Source: Arthrobacter sp. HY1533
Lineage (GTDB): Bacteria; Actinomycetota; Actinomycetes; Actinomycetales; Micrococcaceae
Assembly: GCF_027568515.1 (NCBI RefSeq)
Contig: NZ_JANKZF010000017.1
Coordinates: 52,400 to 116,399 of the forward strand
Direction: 5' to 3'
Length of the DNA: 64,000 nt
Shown: positions 30,513 through 39,310 of the stretch, in pieces
Numbering within the stretch: the first letter of the stretch is position 1
How the letters are laid out: the number at the start of each line of letters is the position of its first letter
The notes under the pieces: model-generated
What the model was told of the DNA's origin: nothing
The model's input: only the letters and a program-made list of their open reading frames with translations
Databases searched by the model: none
Position numbers and translations under genes: made by a program

Positions 30513-31682
30513 CTAGAGCAGGCTGACAGCCATGGCCTCCAGGGCCAGCAGCGGGGCAACGTTGGTGGTGGTCAGGCGGCGCCGCACGGCATTGACGGCG
30601 TCCATGCGGGCCAGGGTTGTTTCGGGGCGGGCGCCGGCTGCATACTCCTGCAGGGCCGCCCGGAGTGGCTCGTTGACCAGTTCAACCGAGGCAGGCCCGG
30701 CACCGGTTACTCCACGGGCGTCCAGCTGCAGCACCAGCACGTCGCGGTAGAAGGAGAGAAGGTCAGTCAGGGCCCGGTCAAGGTGGTCCGTCACGGAGCG
30801 CTTGGCACGGCGCTTCTGGTCCTCCTCGAGTGCCCGGACCTGCGCGCGCAGGGGTGGCGGCAGGGTCCCGGTTTCGGGCGCGCCCAGCGATTCCAGCAGC
30901 TTGGCCTTTTCGACGGCGTCGCGCTCCTCGTTGGAGGACGCGGCCTCGGCCTGGGCCAGCTCCAGCAGGGATGCGGCGGCCAGCACGGCGGTGGTCACAT
31001 CCCGCAGGTTCAGCGGCAGGCGCACGGTGGCGTCGCGCCGTTCCCGGGCGCCGGCGTCGGTGGCCAGGCGGCGGGCAATGCCAATGTGGCTCTGCGCTGC
31101 ACGTGCCGCCGTCAGGGCCAGGCCCGGCTCCACGCCGTCGCGGCGCACCAGCAGGGCGGCGACGTCGTCCACGGGGGGAAGGCGCAGCGTTAGTGTGCGG
31201 CAGCGCGAGCGGATGGTGACCAGCACGTCCGCGGGGCTGGGGGCGCACAGGATCCAGATGGTGCGAGGCGGCGGCTCCTCGATGGCCTTGAGCAGCACGT
31301 TGGTGGTGCGCTCGGCCATGCGGTCGGCGTCGCCCACGATCATGACGCGCCAGCGGGCCGACGACGGGCTGTCGTGCGCCTTGCGGACCAGGCTGCGGGC
31401 CTCGTCAATGCTGATGGTGGTTTTCTCGGTCGCGATGAACGTGACGTCGGCGTTGGTGCCGGCCATGGTGGTGTGGCAGGCCTTGCACACGCCGCAGCCG
31501 CGGGCAGCCAGCTCGGGCTGCTCACACACCAGGGCGGCGGCAAAGGCCAGGGCCGCGTTGGACCGCCCCGAACCCGGCGGGCCGGTCAGCAGCCAGGCGT
31601 GGGTGGGGGCGCCGGACTGCGCGGCCCGGCGCAGCTGCGCCACCACGGATTCCTGGCCCTGCAGGTCCACCCAGACGCTCAT
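30513..31682 (-). CDS. holB: DNA polymerase III delta-prime subunit
   Basis: A 389-residue clamp-loader subunit. The N-terminus has LLTGPPGSGRSNAAL (P-loop-like), then a zinc motif CGVCKACH, VRKAHDSPSSARWRVMIVGDADRM, NVLLKAIEEPPPRTIWIL and the arginine-finger SRC motif in IRSRCRTL. Delta-prime helps open the sliding clamp and load it on primed DNA. The ATG overlaps the stop of tmk (ATGA), the common actinobacterial pairing tmk-holB. Confidence 0.93.
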   Translation of the reverse strand: MSVWVDLQGQESVVAQLRRAAQSGAPTHAWLLTGPPGSGRSNAALAFAAALVCEQPELAARGCGVCKACHTTMAGTNADVTFIATEKTTISIDEARSLVRKAHDSPSSARWRVMIVGDADRMAERTTNVLLKAIEEPPPRTIWILCAPSPADVLVTIRSRCRTLTLRLPPVDDVAALLVRRDGVEPGLALTAARAAQSHIGIARRLATDAGARERRDATVRLPLNLRDVTTAVLAAASLLELAQAEAASSNEERDAVEKAKLLESLGAPETGTLPPPLRAQVRALEEDQKRRAKRSVTDHLDRALTDLLSFYRDVLVLQLDARGVTGAGPASVELVNEPLRAALQEYAAGARPETTLARMDAVNAVRRRLTTTNVAPLLALEAMAVSLL

Positions 31683-32347
31683 GCCGCGCCCTGGCGGCCG
31701 CGCTCCTGCAGCAGTTCGGCGATCCGCCGGCCCACGGCGCCCGCCAGTTCCTCCACAGCGGAATTGGCGGGGAGCACCAGATAGCGTTCCGGGCTGGCCG
31801 CGGCCAGGTCCAGGAACGCGGCGCGGATGGCGGCATGGAAGTCGTCCGGCTCGGATTCGAGGCGGTCTTCTGCGGCGTCTCCGGCGGTGCGGCGTTGGCG
31901 TCCTTCGGAGGGGGCAACGTCCAGCAACACCGTGAGGTCGGGCCAGAGCCCGCTGGCGGCCCAGTCGTTGAGCTTGGTGATGTCCGCGGTGCCCAGCCCG
32001 CGTCCGGCGCCCTGGTAGGCAATGGAGGAATCGGCGTAGCGGTCGGTGATGACCACCTCGCCGCGCGCCACGGCCGGGGCGATGACCTGGCTGGCATGTG
32101 CTGCCCGGGCGGCGGCAAAGATGAGCGCCTCGGTCTTTGCGTCGATCTCGCCCTGCCCATGGTCAAGGACCAGGGAGCGCAGCTTCTCACCCACGGGGGT
32201 TCCGCCCGGTTCACGGGTCCGCAAGACTGTGCGTCCGGCGTCGGACAGGGTCTTTGCCAGCAGTGCGGCCTGGGTGGATTTTCCCGCGCCGTCGCCGCCC
32301 TCAAAAGCAATGAAAAGGCCCGGCATGGGCGAGGAAGAGTCAGTCAC
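31679..32347 (-). CDS. tmk: Thymidylate kinase
   Basis: A 222-residue enzyme from GTG 32347. P-loop GGDGAGKST (residues 17-25), substrate motif TREPGGTPVGE, and DRYADSSIAYQGAGRGLG (Asp-Arg-Tyr motif and helical lid) are present. It phosphorylates dTMP to dTDP. TAGGCT lies 6 nt before the GTG, so transcription is probably leaderless. Confidence 0.95.
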   Translation of the reverse strand: MTDSSSPMPGLFIAFEGGDGAGKSTQAALLAKTLSDAGRTVLRTREPGGTPVGEKLRSLVLDHGQGEIDAKTEALIFAAARAAHASQVIAPAVARGEVVITDRYADSSIAYQGAGRGLGTADITKLNDWAASGLWPDLTVLLDVAPSEGRQRRTAGDAAEDRLESEPDDFHAAIRAAFLDLAAASPERYLVLPANSAVEELAGAVGRRIAELLQERGRQGAA

Positions 32348-32482
32348 CCCATTAGCCTACCGGCCCAAGCTGGGTGGACCGTGGGCGGACGCGGCTTGTC
32401 CACAGGGGCGGGTTGTCCACAATGTTGAGCATTGCCGTCACAATGTCCCGGATGCCTTCATTGCCCGGACTACGCTGGAATC

Positions 32483-33685
32483 ATGACGTACCAGCCTTCC
32501 ACCCACCCCGACCAGCTCAGCCCGGACACAGTTGTTGTGGCGGCGGGCCGCCCCGCCCGCGGGCACGACGCCCCGGTGAACCCGCCCATCGTGCTGTCCT
32601 CCACCTATGTGGGGACGGGGAACGTGGTGGACGGGGACCGCGCCTACGGCCGCTACTCCAACCCCACGTGGGATCCGCTGGAGGACGCACTGTCCCAGCT
32701 GGAAGGTGCCACGCTCCCGGGCCTGGTGTTCAGCTCGGGCATGGCAGCGGTCTCGGCCGGACTGTCGCTGGTTCCGGCCGGCGGCGTCCTGGTCATGCCC
32801 ACGCATTCCTATCAGGGTGCGCTTGTCATGGCCCAGGAGCTCGCCAACAGGGGACTGTTCAGCCTGCGCACTGTGGACATTGCGAACACCGACGAGGTCA
32901 TTGCCGCCCTCACCGGTTCGGGGGAGAAGGCTGCGGACATGCTGTGGCTGGAAAGCCCCACCAACCCCATGCTGGAAGTCGCCGACCTCCACGTGCTGTG
33001 CCGCTCCGCCCAGGCCGTCGGCGCCATTGTGGTCACCGACAACACCTTCTCCACGCCGCTCGTGCAAAAGCCGCTGGAACTGGGCTCGGACATCGTGCTG
33101 CACTCGGTCACCAAGTACCTGGCCGGCCACTCCGACGTGATCCTCGGCGCCCTGGTGACCTCCAGCGCTGAACTGCGCGAACGCCTCCTGCACCACCGCT
33201 CCATCCACGGCGCCATTGCCGGGCCGTTCGAGGCCTGGCTGGCCCTGCGCGGGATGCGCACGCTGGCCCTTCGGATCGAGCGCTCGCAGGCCAGTGCCGT
33301 TGAACTTGCGAACCGCCTGGACGCGCACGACGGCGTCGAACGGGTTCGCTTCCCCGGCCTGGCTTCGGATCCGGGCCACGTCCGGGCGCAGGCCCAGATG
33401 AACGGCTTCGGCTCCATCCTGTGTATCGAGGTGGCAGGAGGCCCGGATGCGGCCGACGCCGTGGTTGACGCGCTGCGCCTGTGGACACCGGCCACCTCGC
33501 TCGGCGGCGTGGAATCCCTCATCGAACGCCGCCGCCGCCACGCCAATGAACCGGACTCGGTGCCGGCCAATCTGCTGCGCCTGAGCGTGGGCATTGAGAA
33601 CCTCGAGGACCTGTGGGCCGACCTTGACCAGGCGCTCGGGCTGGCACTGCGTGGTTCAGCGGACGGGGCGGCCCGGGAGGCGTAG
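32483..33685 (+). CDS. metB: Cystathionine gamma-synthase-like PLP enzyme
   Basis: A 400-residue enzyme from ATG 32483. NPPIVLSSTYVG, YGRYSNPTWDPLEDAL, VFSSGMAAVSAGLSL, the aspartate in DNTFSTPLVQKPL and the PLP lysine (K211) in HSVTKYLAGHSDVILGAL identify a Cys/Met metabolism PLP enzyme. SVGIENLEDLWADLDQAL is the usual C-terminus. Gamma-synthase is more likely than lyase, but sequence alone does not separate them. TACGCT lies 6 nt before the ATG, suggesting a leaderless message. A dnaA-box-like TTGTCCACA occurs upstream. Confidence 0.85.
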   Translation: MTYQPSTHPDQLSPDTVVVAAGRPARGHDAPVNPPIVLSSTYVGTGNVVDGDRAYGRYSNPTWDPLEDALSQLEGATLPGLVFSSGMAAVSAGLSLVPAGGVLVMPTHSYQGALVMAQELANRGLFSLRTVDIANTDEVIAALTGSGEKAADMLWLESPTNPMLEVADLHVLCRSAQAVGAIVVTDNTFSTPLVQKPLELGSDIVLHSVTKYLAGHSDVILGALVTSSAELRERLLHHRSIHGAIAGPFEAWLALRGMRTLALRIERSQASAVELANRLDAHDGVERVRFPGLASDPGHVRAQAQMNGFGSILCIEVAGGPDAADAVVDALRLWTPATSLGGVESLIERRRRHANEPDSVPANLLRLSVGIENLEDLWADLDQALGLALRGSADGAAREA

Positions 33686-33750
33686 TCGCTCCCGGGTGCT
33701 TCACAGCAAACTCCCACCCGAACGGCCGCCGCTGACTGTAAGCTTGGGCT

Positions 33751-34113
33751 GTGGCCAATATTTTGTACTTCGTTGAGTTTCTTATTCTGACGGCCCTGGG
33801 CCTGCTGGCACTGGGCGTACAGGTGTGGGCATTTAGTGATGCCCTGCGCACTCCGGCCGCCTATTTTGAGCGCGTGTACAAGCGCACCAAGACGTTTTGG
33901 GCTGCTTTGACAGGCGGTGCCGCATTCTTCGGCTTCCTGTACGTCATTGTGCCGATCACCACGCTGACCGTGCCGCCGCTGGGCTTCAGCATGCTGCTGA
34001 CGCTGGCCGGCGCCACGGCTGCCGGCGTGTACCTTGCCGATGTGCGCCCGGCCCTCGCCGAGGTGCGTGGCCGCGGACGCGGCAACCAGAACCGCGGTGG
34101 CTCCTCCTGGTAG
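33751..34113 (+). CDS. DUF2516-type small membrane protein
   Basis: A 120-residue protein from GTG 33751, TAAGCT 7 nt upstream. Segments LYFVEFLILTALGLLALGVQ, AALTGGAAFFGFLYVIVPI and a third hydrophobic stretch with LLTLAGATAAGVYL give three membrane helices; the C-terminus is basic (RGRGRGNQNRGG). Actinobacterial DUF2516 proteins have this form. Function unknown. Confidence 0.85.
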   Translation: MANILYFVEFLILTALGLLALGVQVWAFSDALRTPAAYFERVYKRTKTFWAALTGGAAFFGFLYVIVPITTLTVPPLGFSMLLTLAGATAAGVYLADVRPALAEVRGRGRGNQNRGGSSW

Positions 34114-34168
34114 AAGGCCGCGCAACCCAGCGCCCCGCAGGCCCAACCGGCCGGCGGGGCGCGCTGCT

Positions 34169-35026
34169 TTAAGAGGTGTGCGTGGCGGTGCCTGAGACGG
34201 TGATTCCGCCGGATGCGGGGATGAAAACCCGCAGGATGCTGGGCCGTCCAAGGTGCCTGCCCTGGTGGATGAGCACCTTGGCGGGGGTGTCCACCGCACC
34301 AAGCGCGCGCAGGTAGGCTCCCAGCGAGGCGGCTGCCGAGCCGGTGGCCGGATCCTCCCGGATGCTGCCCACGGGGAACAAGTTGCGGGCCTCAAATTCC
34401 GTGGGGCCCATGACGCGCAGCACCGTCACGGTTCCGGCCCAGCCCTGCTCGTCCATGAGCTCCCGCATTGCATGGGCGTCAAAGCCGAAGGCCTCAAAGT
34501 CGCTGTCGCGGCCCAGCACCAAGATCGGGTGCGTGTTGCCCGTGAACGACAACCGAGGCGGGTATTCAGGATGCAGGGCGCCGGAATCGAGTGAGAGCAG
34601 TTCCAGCAGCCGCCGCAGCACGGACGGCTCAAATTCTGTGACACGAGGTTCGACGCTCGTGAAGGAGGCTTCAAAGCCGCGTTCCGAGGGCGCAGTGGCC
34701 AGAACGATTTCCCCCACGGGTGTGTCGAGGCGGAACGGTCCCGCCCCGAACTTTTCCGCCAAGGCCACGGCAGTGGCCATCGTGGCGTGTCCGCAGAAGG
34801 GAACTTCCGCCCCGGGGGAGAAATAGCGGATCCGTGCGCGCCGCCCCGCGTCCAGGGGTGAGGTGACGAACGCCGTTTCCGAGTAGCCAAGGTCCTTGGC
34901 GATTTCCTGCATTTGGGCGTCGTCCAGGCCCGCCGCGTCAAGCACCACGCCGGCCATGTTGCCGCCGCCGGGCCCGTCGGCAAACGCCGCCATGTGGAGG
35001 AACTCCGGGCGTGCTGCGTCAATCAT
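34169..35026 (-). CDS. PhzF-family isomerase/epimerase
   Basis: A 285-residue protein from ATG 35026 with AAGGGG upstream. AFADGPGGGNMAGVVLDAAG, LGYSETAFVTSP (containing the family's Glu), VPFCGHATMATAVAL and the C-terminal GSIREDPATGSAAASLGAYL are hallmark PhzF signatures. Members isomerise small acids, but most are uncharacterised. Neighbours give no pathway. The frame extends upstream, but the longer form has low-quality sequence. Confidence 0.9.
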   Translation of the reverse strand: MIDAARPEFLHMAAFADGPGGGNMAGVVLDAAGLDDAQMQEIAKDLGYSETAFVTSPLDAGRRARIRYFSPGAEVPFCGHATMATAVALAEKFGAGPFRLDTPVGEIVLATAPSERGFEASFTSVEPRVTEFEPSVLRRLLELLSLDSGALHPEYPPRLSFTGNTHPILVLGRDSDFEAFGFDAHAMRELMDEQGWAGTVTVLRVMGPTEFEARNLFPVGSIREDPATGSAAASLGAYLRALGAVDTPAKVLIHQGRHLGRPSILRVFIPASGGITVSGTATHTS

Positions 35027-35058
35027 GGTTGCTGCCCCTTGCGTTTGCCGTTGTCTGT

Positions 35059-35916
35059 TCAGGCTACTGCTGCGGACGGGTCCACGGCACTCCACGCCAC
35101 GGTCAACTCGCCGAGCCGCCACCGTGAGGGCGCGCGCACAACGGGCCAGCCGTCGTCGTGCATCTTCTGGCACATGTTCATCCAGCGCTGGCGGTTGCCG
35201 AAGGATGCCAGCGGGGCGCCGGCCTGCCAGTGCTTGTCCAGCGCCTGCAGGAAGTCATGGATTTTTTCGCCCGGGACGTTGTGGTGGATGAGGGCCTTGG
35301 GCAGCCGCTCGGCAACGTCGCTGGGCAGCTCGAACGCACCAAAACGCAGGGAAATGGTCAGCGACAACGGGCCCGTGCGGTCCAGCGCAACCCAGGTGCT
35401 GCGGCGGCCGATTTCATCGCAGGTGCCGTCCACAAAAATGCCGTGCGGGGACAACCGGGCACAGACGGTGTCCCAGATGAGGCGGACGTCGGCCTCGTCG
35501 TATTGGCGCAGCACGTTGAAGGCGCGCACCATGGTGGCCAGGCCTGGGGCGGGGATTTCAAAGCCGCCCACCCTGAAGTCCAGGCCTCCGTGCTCCAACG
35601 GCTTGGCAATGCGCACCCGTTCGGGCTCAATTTCGATGCCGGTCACGTGGGCGGAGGGGCAGACGGCATTGATGCGTGAATACAGTTCCACGGCGGTGGC
35701 GGGGGAGCCGCCGTAGCCCAGGTCCACCACGAGCGGGCTGTCTTCTGTCCGCAGGCGCCAGGCCTGCGGCCCCGCCAACCAGCGGTCCACGCGGCGCAGG
35801 CGGTTCGGGTTGGTGGTGCCGCGGGTGATGTTGCCAAAGGGCTTGTTGCGCTGGCGAACTGCCCGGGCCGCGGGGTCGGCGGAAGACGCCCTGACCCTCT
35901 GCGCACGTTGAACCAC
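35059..35916 (-). CDS. Class I SAM-dependent methyltransferase
   Basis: A 285-residue protein from GTG 35916. LVVDLGYGGSPATAVELYSR is the SAM motif I, GIEIEPERV the acidic loop, and FNVLRQYDEADVRLIWDTVC then GIFVDGTCDE the later motifs. The substrate is unknown. TAAACT is 6 nt from the GTG, giving a probable leaderless message. It is divergent from gpmA. Confidence 0.8.
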   Translation of the reverse strand: MVQRAQRVRASSADPAARAVRQRNKPFGNITRGTTNPNRLRRVDRWLAGPQAWRLRTEDSPLVVDLGYGGSPATAVELYSRINAVCPSAHVTGIEIEPERVRIAKPLEHGGLDFRVGGFEIPAPGLATMVRAFNVLRQYDEADVRLIWDTVCARLSPHGIFVDGTCDEIGRRSTWVALDRTGPLSLTISLRFGAFELPSDVAERLPKALIHHNVPGEKIHDFLQALDKHWQAGAPLASFGNRQRWMNMCQKMHDDGWPVVRAPSRWRLGELTVAWSAVDPSAAVA

Positions 35917-36149
35917 ACACCAAGTTTAGGCGCGCGGCGCCCTGGCACGGGACAGATGGGCCGCTTCCACCGCGGCGTGCGGCCGCAGCCTGAACTTATG
36001 CGTGGACCCTGGATGCCTCCGGTGCGCACAATCGCCTATGCGCAACGGCAGCGACCCCAGGCGGCGCATAAGTCAGTCAGCTGTCCGCCCTGCGGGCAGT
36101 TCTGCGTAGCATTTCGGGTCCGCCCAGCCCCGCCCGCTAGGATGAAACC

Positions 36150-36896
36150 ATGACTTATACGCTGATTTTGCTTCGCCATGGCCACAGTGAGTGGAACGCC
36201 AAGAACCTGTTCACCGGCTGGGTGGACGTTGACCTGAACGAGCAGGGTCTCGCCGAGGCCGCCCGCGGCGGTGAGCTGCTGGTGGAGAACAACATCCTCC
36301 CCGACGTGCTCTACACCTCGCGCCTCAAGCGTGCCATCAACACCGCCAACATTGCCCTGGACAAGGCCGACCGCGGCTGGATCGACGTCAAGCGCGACTG
36401 GCGCCTGAACGAGCGCCACTACGGCGCACTGCAGGGCAAGGACAAGGCCCAGACCCTGGCCGAATACGGCGAAGAGCAGTTCATGGAATGGCGCCGCAGC
36501 TACGACACCCCGCCGCCGCCCCTGTCCGACGACAGCGAATTCTCCCAGGCCCACGATCCCCGCTACGCAGGCCTGGGCGACGCCCTGCCGCGCACCGAGT
36601 GCCTCAAGGACGTCCTCGTCCGCCTGCTCCCGTACTGGGAATCAGACATCAAGGAAGACCTCAAGGCCGGCAAGACGGTCCTGGTCACGGCCCACGGCAA
36701 CTCGCTGCGCGCCCTGGTCAAGCACCTCGACGGCATCTCCGATGAGGCCATCGCGTCCCTGAACATCCCCACGGGCATCCCGCTGGTGTACGAACTCGAT
36801 GAGAACTTCGCCCCCATCACCCCCGGCGGCACCTACCTGGACCCGGAAGCCGCAGCCGCCTCCATCCAGGCAGTCGCCAACCAGGGCAAGAAGTAA
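36150..36896 (+). CDS. gpmA: 2,3-bisphosphoglycerate-dependent phosphoglycerate mutase
   Basis: A 248-residue glycolytic enzyme. [20 protein letters not shown] carries the phosphohistidine (H10), then [36 protein letters not shown] and [20 protein letters not shown] with the second active-site His. It converts 3- to 2-phosphoglycerate. TAGGAT lies 6 nt upstream of ATG 36150, again suggesting leaderless transcription. It converges on phoU and is separated from it by three palindromic elements. Confidence 0.96.
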   Translation: MTYTLILLRHGHSEWNAKNLFTGWVDVDLNEQGLAEAARGGELLVENNILPDVLYTSRLKRAINTANIALDKADRGWIDVKRDWRLNERHYGALQGKDKAQTLAEYGEEQFMEWRRSYDTPPPPLSDDSEFSQAHDPRYAGLGDALPRTECLKDVLVRLLPYWESDIKEDLKAGKTVLVTAHGNSLRALVKHLDGISDEAIASLNIPTGIPLVYELDENFAPITPGGTYLDPEAAAASIQAVANQGKK

Positions 36897-36910
36897 CTTA
36901 TCCGCTGATC

Positions 36911-36942
36911 GAGCTTGCCGAGATCCAGGTTTCGGCAAGCTC
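36911..36942. repeat. REP-like inverted repeat
   Basis: Arms GAGCTTGCCGA and TCGGCAAGCTC (11 bp) around a 10-nt loop, followed by AACCACCGGC. The unit is nearly the same as repeats at 52906-52978, in another convergent gap. It fits the short palindromic intergenic repeats seen in Arthrobacter genomes. Confidence 0.65.
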
Positions 36943-36960
36943 AACCACCGGCAACAAGTT

Positions 36961-37008
36961 CGACGACGGGCCGTCACCTTTCACACGAAAGGTGACGGCC
37001 CGCCGTCG
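36961..37008 (+). terminator. Long hairpin after gpmA
   Basis: Two 22-nt arms with one mismatch and a 4-nt loop (ACAC), about 65 nt after the gpmA stop. CGTTCCCC follows. It is probably the gpmA terminator. Confidence 0.75.
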
Positions 37009-37068
37009 TTCCCCACGCCCTCCCCAGCCTCGTGCCTCGGCCGTGGCACCTCGGGCGCGTGGGCCCAA

Positions 37069-37142
37069 GCAAAAATGAGCCCGATCCCGCCAAATGAGCC
37101 CGGGATGTCGGGATCACTTGGCGGGACCGGGCTCATTTTTGC
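37069..37142. terminator. 25-bp inverted repeat, probable bidirectional terminator
   Basis: Arms 37069-37093 and 37118-37142 (GCAAAAATGAGCCCG... and complement) match except for one base. Each has an A5/T5 tract at its outer end, so a T-run follows the stem on both strands. It lies between convergent gpmA and phoU. The 24-nt centre contains a further copy of ATGAGCCCG, so the element looks like a rearranged repeat. Confidence 0.75.
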
Positions 37143-37154
37143 CGGCACCGAAAA

Positions 37155-37817
37155 TTAGCTGGCGAGGAAGTCCTCGGGCTGCCATTCGCCGGTGACCAGG
37201 TAGGAGACCTTGCGGGCCACGGACACGCCGTGGTCGCCGAAGCGCTCAAAGTAGCGGCTGGCCAGCGTGACGTCCACTGTGGTGGCCGGGGTTTCGGTCC
37301 ATTCGGGGGCGGCCATGGTGGCGAACACGGACTTGTGCAGCTTGCTGATCTGGGCCTTGGCGGCGGCAATGTCGCCCACCAGTTCCAGGTCGCGGGTGTC
37401 CAGCAGCTCGGTGACCTTCTCCGCAATCAGGATGTCAAGGCGCGCCAGCTCAGCGAAGGTTTCGCCAAGCTGCGCCGGGATGACGGTGTTGGGAAAGCGC
37501 AGACGGGTCAGCTGGGCAATGTGGCGGGCCAAATCGCCCATGCGCTCCAGGGAGGCGCTCATCCGCAGCGAGCCCACGATCATGCGGAGGTCGCTCGCCA
37601 CGGGTCCCTGCAGGGCCAGCACGTCAATGGCGCGCTCGTCGAGATCGTTCTGGAGGAAGTCGATTCGGGCGTCCGCGGCAATGACTTCCTGGGCCTTTTG
37701 CAGGTCCGCTGCGGCAAATGCCGTCGTTGCCTTGGTGACGGCCTCGCCAACCAGGGCGGAAATCTCAATGAGACCCTCGCCGATCTGGTGGAGCTCGGCC
37801 TGGAAAACTTTACGCAC
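37155..37817 (-). CDS. phoU: Phosphate signalling regulator PhoU
   Basis: A 220-residue all-helical protein from GTG 37817. It has the duplicated PhoU signatures: VRKVFQAELHQIGEGLIEIS, then RIDFLQNDLDERAIDVLALQ and RMSASLERMGDLARHIAQL. The second repeat ends FERFGDHGVSVARKVSYLVTG; the E-R-x-G-D-H/L metal motifs are seen in both. PhoU links the phosphate transporter to the SenX3-RegX3 system and holds it off when phosphate is ample. It is divergent from senX3 across a PHO-box-like repeat. Confidence 0.95.
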   Translation of the reverse strand: MRKVFQAELHQIGEGLIEISALVGEAVTKATTAFAAADLQKAQEVIAADARIDFLQNDLDERAIDVLALQGPVASDLRMIVGSLRMSASLERMGDLARHIAQLTRLRFPNTVIPAQLGETFAELARLDILIAEKVTELLDTRDLELVGDIAAAKAQISKLHKSVFATMAAPEWTETPATTVDVTLASRYFERFGDHGVSVARKVSYLVTGEWQPEDFLAS

Positions 37818-37875
37818 GCGTGTGTCCTTTCTTGGGCAGGGCAACAGGTGCCCAACTGGCCTCCAGCATGACAGT

Positions 37876-37919
37876 CCAAGGTGAACGCGGCGGCACGCCA
37901 AGGTGAACGTTTGTTGAAC
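37876..37919 (-). promoter_or_regulatory. PHO box (11-bp direct repeats)
   Basis: On the minus strand four consecutive 11-bp units read GTTCAACAAAC, GTTCACCTTGG, CGTGCCGCCGC, GTTCACCTTGG. Units 2 and 4 are identical, unit 1 is similar and unit 3 is degenerate. GTTCACC is the actinobacterial PHO-box unit bound by PhoP/RegX3-type regulators. The array lies between divergent phoU and senX3-regX3 and would allow autoregulation. Confidence 0.8.
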
Positions 37920-37978
37920 GGGCCCCGCCGGAAGGCAGTTTTGGCAAAACAGGCACGTGCACAGCTTAGGCTTGATCC

Positions 37979-39295
37979 GTGGATCCATTGGTTGTAGGAC
38001 TGGTTGCCGGGTTGATTGGCCTGGCCTTGGGCGTGTTTGGCATGTTTGCCTTCAGCCTGAGCGAACGTTCACGCCGGTTTCCCGTGGACATCGGCGAACC
38101 CACCCTGCCCGACGGCGCCACCGAAGTTCTCTCCGTGGTGGGCCGGGCCTACATTGTGCTGGACACTGTGGACGGCGTGGTCCGGGCCAGCCCCGGCGCC
38201 TACGCCTTCGGCCTGGTCCGCGGCCACACTGTGGTGCACAGTGAACTCGTGGAGCTTGCCAACAGAGTCCGGCGCGACGGCGTCATCGAGGAGCGGGACC
38301 TGATCCTGCCGCGCGTTGCGCTTCCCGTGGCCGGCCCGGCATCCGGCGGCCCGGGCACGACGGCGCCTGCCGCAGCGGGTGCCGCGGCCCCGTCAAGCCA
38401 AGGGGCAACCTCCGCCCACGGCGCCACCACCAGCGCCACCACAACCACTTCCGGCGGCCCCGGCCAGGGCACCCTTGTCATCCAGGTCCGCGTCGCGCCG
38501 CTGGGTGAGGAATACATCCTGCTGCTGGCCGACGACCGCACCGAGATTGCCCGCACCGAGGCCGTCCGCAACGACTTCGTGGCCAACGTTTCACACGAGC
38601 TCAAGACCCCCGTGGGTGCCATCTCGCTGCTGGCCGAGGCGCTCGAATCGGCCCCCGAGGACCAGTCCACTGTGCGCCGCTTCGCCTCCCGCATGATGAC
38701 GGAATCCGCCCGCCTGGCCGCGCTGGTGCAGGACATCATCGAGCTCTCCCGCGTGCAGGGTAAGGATGTGGCCATCGTTGGCACCAACGTGGACATGAAC
38801 GCCGTGATTGCCGAGGCCGTGGACCGCACGCGCATGCCGGCGCAGAGCAAGAACATCACCCTGGCAGTGGGACCGGGCCAGCCGGCGGAGGTGTACGGCG
38901 AGCAGGCCCAGTTGGTGACAGCGCTGCGCAATCTCATTGACAACGCCGTGCGCTACTCCCCGGAAAACACCCAGGTGGGCATCGGATTGTCGGTGGGGGA
39001 CGGCGTCGTCTCCGTCAGCATCTCCGACCAGGGCGACGGCCTCACCCCCGCCGAGCAGGACCGCGTGTTCGAGCGCTTCTACCGCGTTGACGCCGCCCGC
39101 TCCCGCCACACCGGCGGCACGGGCCTGGGCCTGAGCATCGTCAAGCACATCATCAGCAACCACGGCGGCGAGGTGACACTGTGGTCGGCCCCCAAGATGG
39201 GCTCCACCTTCACGGTGCGCCTGCCGCAGCTTTCCAACCCCACGTCCGACGGCGGCATGCACCACCGCGCCGACCGGCACCCAGGCTTGACCTAA
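37979..39295 (+). CDS. senX3: Sensor histidine kinase SenX3
   Basis: A 438-residue kinase from GTG 37979 (TAGGCT 6 nt upstream). One N-terminal membrane segment (VVGLVAGLIGLALGVFGMFA) is followed by a PAS-like domain that carries a roughly 45-residue Ala/Gly/Ser/Thr-rich insertion (after LPRVALPVAG). The phosphoacceptor is H206 in FVANVSHELKTPVG. N box NLIDNAVRYSPE, then SDQGDGLTPAEQD, FERFYRVD and GGTGLGLSIVKHI complete the ATPase domain. It senses phosphate limitation with PhoU and phosphorylates RegX3. Confidence 0.95.
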   Translation: MDPLVVGLVAGLIGLALGVFGMFAFSLSERSRRFPVDIGEPTLPDGATEVLSVVGRAYIVLDTVDGVVRASPGAYAFGLVRGHTVVHSELVELANRVRRDGVIEERDLILPRVALPVAGPASGGPGTTAPAAAGAAAPSSQGATSAHGATTSATTTTSGGPGQGTLVIQVRVAPLGEEYILLLADDRTEIARTEAVRNDFVANVSHELKTPVGAISLLAEALESAPEDQSTVRRFASRMMTESARLAALVQDIIELSRVQGKDVAIVGTNVDMNAVIAEAVDRTRMPAQSKNITLAVGPGQPAEVYGEQAQLVTALRNLIDNAVRYSPENTQVGIGLSVGDGVVSVSISDQGDGLTPAEQDRVFERFYRVDAARSRHTGGTGLGLSIVKHIISNHGGEVTLWSAPKMGSTFTVRLPQLSNPTSDGGMHHRADRHPGLT

Positions 39296-39310
39296 AGGAG
39301 CGCACCAAGC

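Noticed and set aside
29292..31193. A 633-codon open frame on the + strand over the hydrolase and holB
   Set aside because: Antisense shadow of two well-supported genes; high GC makes such long frames common, and the protein is low-complexity without domains.
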